A DNA stretch of 64,000 nucleotides from SAR202 cluster bacterium (lineage in GTDB: Bacteria > Chloroflexota > Dehalococcoidia > Lucifugimonadales > VGZR01): assembly GCA_016872515.1 (NCBI GenBank), contig VGZR01000001.1, forward strand, positions 16,475-80,474, in the 5' to 3' direction. Position 1 is the stretch's first letter; the number at the start of each line of letters is the position of its first letter. The translations under genes were made by a program, and so were the position numbers. This document shows positions 1 through 8,110 of the stretch, in pieces. The notes beneath the pieces were generated by a model that saw only the letters and a program-made list of their open reading frames with translations, was not told the origin of the DNA and ran no database searches.

Positions 1-961
1 CCTCGGCGGCAGGCACGCCCGGCGCTGACTCGGCTAACGGCAGGTAGGTGGGTTCGGCGGCCCTGGCAGAGGCGGAAGCCCGGAGGCTTTCTGGGAGGGC
101 GAGAGTGACGAGGCCAGTTCCAACGCGGATGGCGCCGCCAGCCGCGAGGTGCGCCGCGCCGATGTAGTTCCGTGACCCGGCGACGACAAGCGCGCGGCCG
201 AAGGTGCCCTTGTGGGCTGATTGCGGGCGCTTGGGCAGTAGGTCTTTGGCCCACTCTGGGGTCATCAGATCCAGGCGCACATCTGTATCGAGGCCAGGAG
301 GGGCGCCGATGTCCGCAGTCTCCAGCAAGCCGCGAAGGTCGGAGCCTGGTGGCATGAACAGGCCGACCTTTGGATAGCCAAGGGTGATGGTAACGTCGGC
401 GGCGACACAGGCAGGGTCGGCCTGGCCGGTGTCGGCGTTCAGGCCGCTGGGGATGTCGAGAGCCAGGATGAAAAGCGCAGGCCTCTGGGCCTTGACGGAG
501 GCCAATTCGGCCAGAACGGCCTTCATCACACCCTCGATGGGCCGGACCTTGCTGATGCCGAGGAGGGCGTCCACCACCATCTGTGTGGTGGCGAGGGCCC
601 TGCGTAACCCGGCTTGGCCCACATCGTTGGCCGAGTCCACGATAGGGACGCCGAGGGCGCGGACGGAGTCGAGCTTAGGGTCGGCGTCGCGGGCTGGCCG
701 GACGAGATACACAAGGGGACGGGCGAACCACTTGTGGAGGTGGCGTGCGGCGACGAGGCCGTCGGCTCCGTTGTTGCCCGGGCCGGCGAGGACGAGGACA
801 GGCTGGCCGGTGAAGCGGCGGCCGATGGCCTGTTCCAAGTGTCTGCGGGCGGCGGTCGCGGTGGCGAGTCCCGCGTTCTCCATGAGCGCATCGGTGGAGA
901 CGCCCGCTTCTTCCGAGCGGCGCTCGAGCTTTCGCATCTGTTCGATGGTGACAATCTTCAT
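1..961 (-). CDS. nnr: Bifunctional NAD(P)H-hydrate epimerase/dehydratase (partial, runs off left edge)
   Basis: Manual reverse-strand translation from ATG at 961: MKIVTIEQMRKLERRSEEAGVSTDALMENAGLATATAARRHLEQAIG...VLVLAGPGNNGADGLVAARHL, a YjeF_N signature; continues to the edge with KGTFGRALVVAGSRNYIGAAHLA (dehydratase domain). Not in the ORF track because its stop lies outside the window. Confidence 0.88.
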   Translation of the reverse strand, partial: MKIVTIEQMRKLERRSEEAGVSTDALMENAGLATATAARRHLEQAIGRRFTGQPVLVLAGPGNNGADGLVAARHLHKWFARPLVYLVRPARDADPKLDSVRALGVPIVDSANDVGQAGLRRALATTQMVVDALLGISKVRPIEGVMKAVLAELASVKAQRPALFILALDIPSGLNADTGQADPACVAADVTITLGYPKVGLFMPPGSDLRGLLETADIGAPPGLDTDVRLDLMTPEWAKDLLPKRPQSAHKGTFGRALVVAGSRNYIGAAHLAAGGAIRVGTGLVTLALPESLRASASARAAEPTYLPLAESAPGVPAAE

Positions 962-962
962 G

Positions 963-1358
963 TCAGTAGTTGGCGAGGCGGCTTTCGGCGACGACGAAGG
1001 CGACGGCGTAGTCGCGGGAGTGGGAGAGGGCGAGCGAAAGACCTTGGATGCCCATCTGGTCGGCGCGGGCGCGGGCGGTGCCGTGGAGCTCGATGGTGGG
1101 CGCGCGGCCCCGCGGGCGGACGACCTCGATGTCGCGCCAGCGGACGCCACGGGCGCCGGTACCCAGGGCCTTCATCACGGCCTCCTTGGCGGTGAAGCGG
1201 GAGGCAAGTTGCGGTGCGCGGCCACGGCAGTAGGCCTGTTCGCCGTCGGTGTAGATGCGGTTGAGGAAGCGCCCGCCGTAACGCTCCGCTGCTGCTTTGA
1301 TGCGCCCGATCTCGATGATGTCCACGCCTGTCACCAGCATATCCGCTCTATTGTACAT
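963..1358 (-). CDS. acpS: Holo-[acyl-carrier-protein] synthase
   Basis: MLVTGVDIIEIGRIKAAAERYGGRFLNRIYTDGEQAYC...RFTAKEAVMKALGTG matches the AcpS signature (GxDIxxxxRI, FxxKEAxxKAxG). Likely start is the internal ATG MLVTGVDI. Confidence 0.93.
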   Translation of the reverse strand: MYNRADMLVTGVDIIEIGRIKAAAERYGGRFLNRIYTDGEQAYCRGRAPQLASRFTAKEAVMKALGTGARGVRWRDIEVVRPRGRAPTIELHGTARARADQMGIQGLSLALSHSRDYAVAFVVAESRLANY

Positions 1359-1444
1359 TCATGCCGCATACGGCTTTGCACGTCAAAGGTGGGCTGGCGG
1401 GCTTATAATTACCCTGAACAGCGGTCTAGAGAGGGGCCTCTACT

Positions 1445-2341
1445 GTGGTTGCCAGCATCATCAATGGGACAGAGATCGCGGCGCAGGTGAAGGCCGAGGT
1501 GGCTCAGGGCGTCGCGGAGGTCAAGCAGAGGCACGGCGTGACGCCTGGCCTGGCGGTGGTGCTGGTGGGCGACGACCCGGCGTCGGCGGTGTACGTGGCG
1601 TCTAAGCAGAAGGCTGCATCGGAGGCCGGGATGCACGCCGAAGACCACAAGCTGGCGACAGCAACGCCGATGGAGGCGATGGAAGCGCTCCTGAAGCGGT
1701 TGAACGCGGATGCGAATGTCCACGGCATACTCATTCAATTGCCCCTGCCCAAGCACTTGAACGAGCACGCGGTCATGGAGCGCATCAGCCCGGACAAGGA
1801 CGTGGACGGGCTGCACCCGGTAAATATGGGGCTACTGCTGGCGGGGCGGCCCCGGTTCGTGCCGGCGACGCCCGCGGGCATCCAGCAGCTTCTCCTGCGG
1901 ACGGGGCACAGCCCCGAAGGCAAGCACGTTGTGGTCTGCGGGCGGAGCGACATCGTGGGCAAGCCGGTGGCGGCGCTGCTGATGCACAAGGCACCCGGCG
2001 CCAACGCGACGGTGACGGTCTGCCACACGGGGACGCGGGACTTGCCGTCCCTCACGCGGCAAGCCGATATCCTCATCGCGGCGATGGGGCGTGCGGGCTC
2101 CATCAAGGCCGATATGGTCAAGGACGGCGTGGTTGTGATAGACGTGGGGACGAACCGCTTCGAGGACGCATCCAAGAAGTCAGGCTACCGGCTGGTGGGC
2201 GACGTGGACTACGAGGTGGTGTCGAAGAGGGCAGCGGCCATCACGCCGGTGCCGGGTGGCGTCGGCCCGATGACCATCGCCATGCTGCTCGCCAACACGC
2301 TCAAAGCGGCAATGCTCCGCGTTCAGCACGAGAAGTCTTAG
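1445..2341 (+). CDS. folD: Bifunctional methylenetetrahydrofolate dehydrogenase/cyclohydrolase
   Basis: VVLVGDDPASAVYVASKQKAASEAG, GILIQLPLPKHLNEHAVMERISPDKDVDGLHPVNMG, VVCGRSDIVGKPVAALL, TPVPGGVGPMTIAMLLANT: canonical FolD motifs. Confidence 0.97.
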   Translation: MVASIINGTEIAAQVKAEVAQGVAEVKQRHGVTPGLAVVLVGDDPASAVYVASKQKAASEAGMHAEDHKLATATPMEAMEALLKRLNADANVHGILIQLPLPKHLNEHAVMERISPDKDVDGLHPVNMGLLLAGRPRFVPATPAGIQQLLLRTGHSPEGKHVVVCGRSDIVGKPVAALLMHKAPGANATVTVCHTGTRDLPSLTRQADILIAAMGRAGSIKADMVKDGVVVIDVGTNRFEDASKKSGYRLVGDVDYEVVSKRAAAITPVPGGVGPMTIAMLLANTLKAAMLRVQHEKS

Positions 2342-2362
2342 CTACTCTGGGGAAGAAACCTG

Positions 2363-3415
2363 TTGAAGACCAGCGAGTTCGACTACGGGCTTCCCCAGGA
2401 GTTGATCGCGCAGACGGCGGTGGAGCCGCGCGACCACTCTCAGTTGTTGGTGCTCTCACGCAAGGACGGGACTATCCGGCACCGGCGTTTCTATGAACTG
2501 CCACAGTTCCTGCGCCGTGGAGACGTGCTGGTGTTCAACGACAGCCGGGTGTTTCCGGCGCGGCTCCGAGGTTCTCGGAGCGATGGCGGCAGCGCGAAGG
2601 TGGAACTGCTGCTGCTGGAGCGGCGGCCTCAGGGCGTATGGAAGACGCTGGCGAAGCCCGGCAAGCGGCTGCGGGAGGGTGCCAGGTTTCGCGTCGAGAG
2701 AAATGGGCTGGAGGTGGAGGGTGAGGTGCTGGGTGTGGAGGAGGACGGGGCGAGACTGGTGAGGCTGCCGGAAGACCTGGATCTGAGCAGGATGGGCGAG
2801 GTGCCGCTGCCGCCGTACATCCACACGCCGCCTGCCGACCCGGAGCGATACCAGACGGTGTATGCGCGCGTCGAGGGCAGCGTTGCCGCGCCGACGGCTG
2901 GCCTGCACTTCACGCCGCAGCTGCTGGACGAGGTGCGTGCGATGGGCGTGGAGACGGCGTTCGTGACGCTGCATGTGGGCTGGGGGACGTTCAAGCCGGT
3001 GGAGGTCGAGCAGGTCGAGTCCCACAGGATGCATTCGGAGCACTACGAGCTTGGCGCCGAGGCGGTGGAGGCCATCAGCCGCGCGAAGCGGGAGGGGCGG
3101 AGGGTGGTGGTGGTCGGGACGACGGCGGTGCGGCTGCTGGAGTCGAGGGCGGCGCAGAGACCGGACGGTCTGCTGGAGCCAGGAGCGGGCTGGACTAACC
3201 TGTTCATCACCCCAGGCCACCGATTCCGCGTCGTGGACGCCCTGGTGACCAACTTCCACCTGCCGCGCTCCACGCTGCTGATGCTCACCTGCGCTTTCGG
3301 GGGGCAAGGCTCTTCGCCGAGCTCAGGACGGAGTCTGGTCTTTCGGGCGTACCATGATGCCGTCGCCCAGCGCTACCGCTTCTTCAGCCTCGGCGACGCG
3401 ATGTTGCTGCTATGA
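2363..3415 (+). CDS. queA: S-adenosylmethionine:tRNA ribosyltransferase-isomerase
   Basis: FDYGLPQELIAQTAVEPRDHSQLLVL...DVLVFNDSRVFPARL...YARVEGSVAAPTAGLHFT...LHVGWGTFKPVE...TNFHLPRSTLLMLTCAFGG: canonical QueA. Confidence 0.97.
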   Translation: MKTSEFDYGLPQELIAQTAVEPRDHSQLLVLSRKDGTIRHRRFYELPQFLRRGDVLVFNDSRVFPARLRGSRSDGGSAKVELLLLERRPQGVWKTLAKPGKRLREGARFRVERNGLEVEGEVLGVEEDGARLVRLPEDLDLSRMGEVPLPPYIHTPPADPERYQTVYARVEGSVAAPTAGLHFTPQLLDEVRAMGVETAFVTLHVGWGTFKPVEVEQVESHRMHSEHYELGAEAVEAISRAKREGRRVVVVGTTAVRLLESRAAQRPDGLLEPGAGWTNLFITPGHRFRVVDALVTNFHLPRSTLLMLTCAFGGQGSSPSSGRSLVFRAYHDAVAQRYRFFSLGDAMLLL

Positions 3416-3536
3416 GATGCCTAAGGAACGTTGGCCAGGTGGTCGTCAACGCGCTGATTGACCGATAATGTCCTCTTTGAGGTCCTATACGACAAGGAAG
3501 CTGCCGATCGAAAGTCAGCTTCTCGATAAAGAATTC

Positions 3537-5501
3537 ATGAACCGATCATACTATTCGAATTCTGTTTCCGATTTTCTCCGTGAGGATGCTGCCTCCGTCA
3601 TGGGGAAACTCTCCATGGCTCACCCATTTGACCTCACGGATCTGCAGAAGAACGCATGGCATTATCAAGTCGATTACTTTCAGCACGAGCTATCCTCATA
3701 TCAGCGCGGCCACCTGATATTCGAGTTCTCGATTCCTCGCATGGGCAAACGAGTAGACAATGTCCTCATCCTAGATGGCGTTGTCTTTGTCATTGAGTTT
3801 AAAGTCGGCGAGGGGACATACCATCGAAGCGACCTCGACCAAGTCCTAGACTATGCGCTTGACCTCAAGAACTTTCATTATGGGAGTCGTGACGTTGCGG
3901 TCATTCCCCTTCTTCTGGCGACTGACGCTCCACCAGTTGAAAACTTGATTACTCCCTTTCCAGACAAGGTATGAGCTCCGTTCAGAGTAAATCCCGAAAC
4001 CTTTGCTCGGTGGATAGGCAATGCCGTGTCTCAGTCCCCGGATCCGCCAATCGATTCCCACAAATGGGAAAATTCTGAATATCGCCCTACTCCGACAATA
4101 ATCGAGGCTGCTCGTGTCCTCTACCAAGGCCACTCAGTCGAATCGATCTCTCGATCTGACGCTGCTAACCTTGGTTCTACTACCAACGTCGTCTCAGCTA
4201 TAATCGAGCGAGCCAAATCGAGTTCATCTAAGGCCATCTGTTTCATCACAGGAGTCCCGGGTTCGGGGAAGACGCTCGCTGGACTGAATCTTGCTAGCGA
4301 ACGACAACGTGCTGATCTAGGCGAGCATGCGGTCTTTCTATCAGGCAATGGGCCCTTAGTGAACGTCCTCCAGGAAGCTCTCGCCCGCTCTGAAGTCGAA
4401 GCCACTGATGGTGCGACCCCCAAAAACAAGGCGCTAGCCAAAGCAAAGTCGTTTATTCAGATCATTCATCACTTCAGAGATGATGCATTGGTCAACAGTG
4501 CTCCGCCTGTTGAAAAGGTTGTCATCTTCGATGAAGCGCAGCGAGCCTGGACACTGGAGAAAGCCCGTCAATTCATGGCTCAAAAGAAAGGTATTAGGAA
4601 TTTCTCACAATCCGAGCCTGAGTTCCTGTTAGGCGTCATGGACAGGCAGGATGATTGGTCTGTCATTGTGTGCCTAATCGGTGGTGGTCAAGAGATCAAT
4701 ACTGGCGAAGCAGGACTTCCAGAGTGGTTCCGCGTGCTGGGGACTAAGTTCCAACACTGGGACGTATATGTGTCTGATCAGTTGGCGGAGTTCGAGTATG
4801 ATCACGGAAACGCTCTCTATGCCACGGTCGATCCCGCCAAGCCTAAGGTTGATAGACGGCTACATCTTGCGACATCGATTAGGTCGTTTCGGTCCGAAAA
4901 CGTCTCATGATTTGTCAAGGCCGCTCTAAATCTTCGCATGCAAGACGCTTTGGAGCAGAAAGCGGCGCTTAGTGCGAAGTATCCAATATTTCTGACACGC
5001 AATATGGATATGGCGAAGGCGTGGGTTAGGTCTGCGGCGCGGGGAACAGAGCGATTTGGCTTGGCCTGCTCTTCTGGCGCTCACCGTCTCCGACCATTCG
5101 GAATCACGGTCGAAGCGAAAGTGGATCCCAAGGGTTGGTTTCTCAATGAAGCAACCGACGTTCGTTCTTCCTATTACTTGGAGGAAGTTGCTACAGAATT
5201 CGATATCCAGGGACTCGAGCTTGATTGGATGATTGTGGCCTGGGATGCAGATCTTCGATACGCCAATGGCGAGTGGGAGTACCTGTCTTTCCGTGGGACT
5301 GAGTGGAATCGAATAATGCATCCAACACGGAAAATCTACCTGAAGAACGCAAATCGAGTACTGCTCACTCGGGCTCGCCAAGGCATGATTATCTTCATCC
5401 CTGAAGGAGATAGGCGGGATAGAACTCACCTTCCCGAGTATTACGATGGCACTTATGATTACCTTCGCCGAATTGGGATTGAAGAAATTGACGGAGCCTA
5501 G
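3537..5501 (+). pseudogene. DUF2075/Schlafen group 3-like nuclease-helicase, interrupted by two in-frame TGA codons (3972-3974 and 4908-4910)
   Basis: ORFs 3468-3974, 4026-4910 and 4938-5501 share one frame (starts divisible by 3). N-part RVDNVLILDGVVFVIEFKVGE resembles a PD-(D/E)xK core; middle has Walker A GVPGSGKT and Walker B VVIFDEAQRAW; C-part has NRVLLTRARQGMIIFIP (motif VI-like). Confidence 0.75.
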
Positions 5502-5639
5502 AAACTCGCTAGAGCCGACCCGAAAGGGCGCCGAAGTGATCTCGCTCCTTGTCACATCGTTGGCACCTTGTATGTATGTGCGAGGCCAATTGAGTAGGCT
5601 TGAGGTGTTTGGAAGTAGCCCAGTGTTATAATCTCCGGC

Positions 5640-5655
5640 GTGCCTGCGAAGGCAC
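5640..5655 (+). promoter_or_regulatory. Leader hairpin GTGCCT-GCGA-AGGCAC just downstream of a TATAAT -10-like box (5627-5632)
   Basis: Perfect 6-bp stem with GCGA (GNRA) tetraloop read directly from the sequence, about 50 nt upstream of the ATG at 5706. Confidence 0.45.
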
Positions 5656-5705
5656 GGTGGTACGAGTGAGGGAGTTTTGCAAGTCTTAGGAGAAAAGGAA
5701 GACTC

Positions 5706-6848
5706 ATGGCTGCGAAGAAAGACCCGAAGGACATCTACAAGAAGCTTGGAGTGAAGCAGGCCATCTCGGCGTCGGGGCCGACGACCCTGTACGGCGGCTC
5801 CAAGCTGCGCACCGAGGTCATGGAGGCGATGAACGCCACCGCTACCATGATGGTCAATATGGACGAATTGAACAAGAAGGCGGGCGAGGTCGTCGCCGAG
5901 CACACGGGCGCCGAGGCGGGCATGGTGTGCAGCGGCTCGGCGGGCGGCCTTATCCTCCAGGCGGCTGCCGTCATCGCGGGCAACGACCCGGCGAAGATGT
6001 ACCAGCTTCCCGACACGACGGGGATGAAGAACGAAATCATCATCCACAATATCCACCGGTTTCCTTACGACCAGTGCTACCGCGCGGCGGGGGCCAAGCT
6101 GGTGGGCGTCGGCGACTACCTGCGCTGCCTGCCCTGGCAGTTGGAGACGGCCATCAACGAGAAGACGGCGGCCATCGCGTACCTGGAGTCGCCCTTCGTA
6201 GCGCAGAGGGCGATGCCTCTGGAGCAGGTCGTCGAAATCGCGCACAAGCACGATGTGCCCGTCATCCTGGACGCGGCAAGCATGTTGCCGCCCAGGGCGA
6301 ATCTGAAGAAGTACATCGCCCAGGGCGTTGACATGGTCGTGTACAGCGGCGGCAAGGCGCTGCGCGGGCCGCAGGGCACGGGCATCCTGGCCGGGCGCGC
6401 CGACCTCGTCGAGGCGGCCTACGCCAGCGCCAGCCCGCACCAAGCCATCGGGCGCGGCCTCAAGGTCTCCAAGGAGGAGATCATCGGGCTGGTCCATGCG
6501 CTGGAGACCTTCGTCAACGAGGACGAGGCCGCCGAGATGCGGCGCTACCGGCAGCTTTCGCAGATGGTCGTGGACGCCCTCATCGAGATGCCCGGGCTGG
6601 ACGTGTCTCTGGAGCACGACGACAAGGACTGGCTCATACCATCGGCGGTGATCCGCTTCACCAGGGAGTGGCGCGGGCCGAGCAAGGACGAGATCCTGAA
6701 GGCGATGTCGGGCGGCGACCCGCCCATCTACATGCACTGGCTGGCGGGGCCCGGCATCCTGGCCGTGGACCCGCTGAACGTCAGCGAGGACGAGATGAAG
6801 GTGCTCATCCGCCGGTTGCGGGAGGAGCTGAACAAGTCCCCGCGGTAG
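5706..6848 (+). CDS. SelA-like PLP-dependent aminotransferase/lyase family protein
   Basis: GVKQAISASGPTTLYGGSKLRTEVMEAM...VCSGSAGGLILQAAAVIAG...VILDAASMLPP...DMVVYSGGKALRGPQGTGILAGR: SelA/DgaE-type fold-I PLP motifs including the Lys in SGGKxxxGPQ. Confidence 0.82.
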   Translation: MAAKKDPKDIYKKLGVKQAISASGPTTLYGGSKLRTEVMEAMNATATMMVNMDELNKKAGEVVAEHTGAEAGMVCSGSAGGLILQAAAVIAGNDPAKMYQLPDTTGMKNEIIIHNIHRFPYDQCYRAAGAKLVGVGDYLRCLPWQLETAINEKTAAIAYLESPFVAQRAMPLEQVVEIAHKHDVPVILDAASMLPPRANLKKYIAQGVDMVVYSGGKALRGPQGTGILAGRADLVEAAYASASPHQAIGRGLKVSKEEIIGLVHALETFVNEDEAAEMRRYRQLSQMVVDALIEMPGLDVSLEHDDKDWLIPSAVIRFTREWRGPSKDEILKAMSGGDPPIYMHWLAGPGILAVDPLNVSEDEMKVLIRRLREELNKSPR

Positions 6849-6880
6849 TGCCTCAAGGGAGAACATTGGGCTTGGAGGCG

Positions 6881-6906
6881 TAGGGGCGCACGGCCGTGCG
6901 CCCCTA
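6881..6906. repeat. Perfect 26-bp palindrome TAGGGGCGCACGGCCGTGCGCCCCTA (dispersed repeat copy 1)
   Basis: Read directly; same core recurs at 63261-63288. Confidence 0.9.
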
Positions 6907-6930
6907 TCTTGTGAAGATGAAGGAGGAGCG

Positions 6931-8028
6931 ATGCTAGAGCGATTCAAGGTGCCAGCCAAGGACATCGTGAGGGTGCCAGAGCCTTCGCTGCGCAAGGCGA
7001 CGGCGGCCATCTTCGAGAAGATGGGCTGCTCGCCCAGCGACGCGGCGGAGGGGGCCGATACGCTGGTGGTGACGGATCTAAGGGGTGTCGAGAGTCATGG
7101 GGTCTCGAACCAACTCCGCGCATACGTGAAGCAGTACAACGACGGTGAATTGAACCCAAGGCCGAAGCTCAGGACGCTGAAGGAGACGCCGGGGACGGCG
7201 ACGATAGACGGTGACCGGGGACTGGGCATCATCATCGGGCCGCGCTGCATGAAGATGGCCATCGAGAAGGCGAAGAAGGTCGGCGTGGGCGTGGTGACGG
7301 TGCAGAACAGCGGCCACGTCGGGGCTGTCGGCCACCACTCCATGATTGCGGCGAAGGCGGACATGGTAGGGATGTGTGTAACGTCGGGTGGCAGGCATGT
7401 GCTGCCGACGTTCGGCGCCGAGCCGCGCCTGGGCACGAATCCCATCTCCATCGCGGCGCCCGCGCGTAAGGAGCCGTTCTTTCTCTACGACGCGGCCACG
7501 TCGGCCATCGCGGGCAACAAGATCTTCCTGGCCGAGCGCGTCGGCTCGCCCATGCTCCCGGGGTGGATCGCCAAGATGGACGGCACGCCCGTTATGGAAG
7601 AGATGATGTCCCCGGGCAGGGGCAACTACTGGCAGCTTCCACTCGGCGGAACGCGCGAGCAGGGGTCACACAAGGGCTACGGCCTAGCGTTGATGGTAGA
7701 GGTGCTGGCGACGATGCTGGCCGGGTCTTCGTCTGCGATGCTGGGCGAACCCCGGCTGGCCCAGGACCACTTCTTCGCGGCGTTCAACATCGCGGCCTTC
7801 ACGGACGTGGAAGCGTTCAAGGACCGGATGGATGCGATGCTCAAAGAGCTGCGCACCACGCCGCCGGCGCGGGGGCAGAAGCGCGTCATCTACCCCGGCC
7901 TCTCCGAAGCGGAAGAGGAGCAGGACCGCAGGAAGAACGGCATCCCACTGCACAAGGAAGTAGTGCAATGGTTCGACAGCATCACCGCTGAACTGAGCAT
8001 CCCGAAGCTGGACCGAATGAAGAAGTAG
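6931..8028 (+). CDS. Malate/L-lactate dehydrogenase family (Ldh2) oxidoreductase
   Basis: TDLRGVESHGVSNQLRAYVKQYNDGELNPRP, VTVQNSGHVGAVGHHSMIAAKADMVGMCVTSG, RLGTNPISIAAPA, GSHKGYGLALMVEVLATMLAG: Ldh2 family motifs. Confidence 0.92.
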   Translation: MLERFKVPAKDIVRVPEPSLRKATAAIFEKMGCSPSDAAEGADTLVVTDLRGVESHGVSNQLRAYVKQYNDGELNPRPKLRTLKETPGTATIDGDRGLGIIIGPRCMKMAIEKAKKVGVGVVTVQNSGHVGAVGHHSMIAAKADMVGMCVTSGGRHVLPTFGAEPRLGTNPISIAAPARKEPFFLYDAATSAIAGNKIFLAERVGSPMLPGWIAKMDGTPVMEEMMSPGRGNYWQLPLGGTREQGSHKGYGLALMVEVLATMLAGSSSAMLGEPRLAQDHFFAAFNIAAFTDVEAFKDRMDAMLKELRTTPPARGQKRVIYPGLSEAEEEQDRRKNGIPLHKEVVQWFDSITAELSIPKLDRMKK

Positions 8029-8061
8029 GTCTGCTCTGTTCCTCAGAGGACTGATCCGACA

Positions 8062-8096
8062 CAACGGCCCAACCCCTGCAAGGGATTGGGCCGTTG
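8062..8096. terminator. Hairpin terminator between convergent Ldh2 and amidohydrolase genes
   Basis: CAACGGCCCAA (8062-8072) pairs perfectly with TTGGGCCGTTG (8086-8096); inner CCCTgcaAGGG extends the stem. Confidence 0.75.
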
Positions 8097-8110
8097 GCTT
8101 TCCTGGGATG

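Noticed and set aside
1404-1409. TATAAT upstream of folD as a promoter
   Set aside because: Only the -10-like box is convincing; the nearest -35-like TTGCAC has a 22-nt spacer, so not listed as a feature.
384-1490. 368-aa plus-strand ORF and other long overlapping ORFs at the left edge
   Set aside because: Antisense to nnr and acpS, which have clear family signatures.
3972-4910. In-frame TGAs as selenocysteine or an alternative genetic code
   Set aside because: I see no SECIS-like hairpin immediately downstream, no Cys-type active-site context, TGG is used for Trp throughout, and conserved genes in the window terminate with TGA normally.
4926-7010. 694-aa minus-strand ORF
   Set aside because: Antisense to the SelA-like gene and the DUF2075 C-terminal segment; low-complexity Arg/His/Val-rich translation typical of shadow ORFs in GC-rich DNA.
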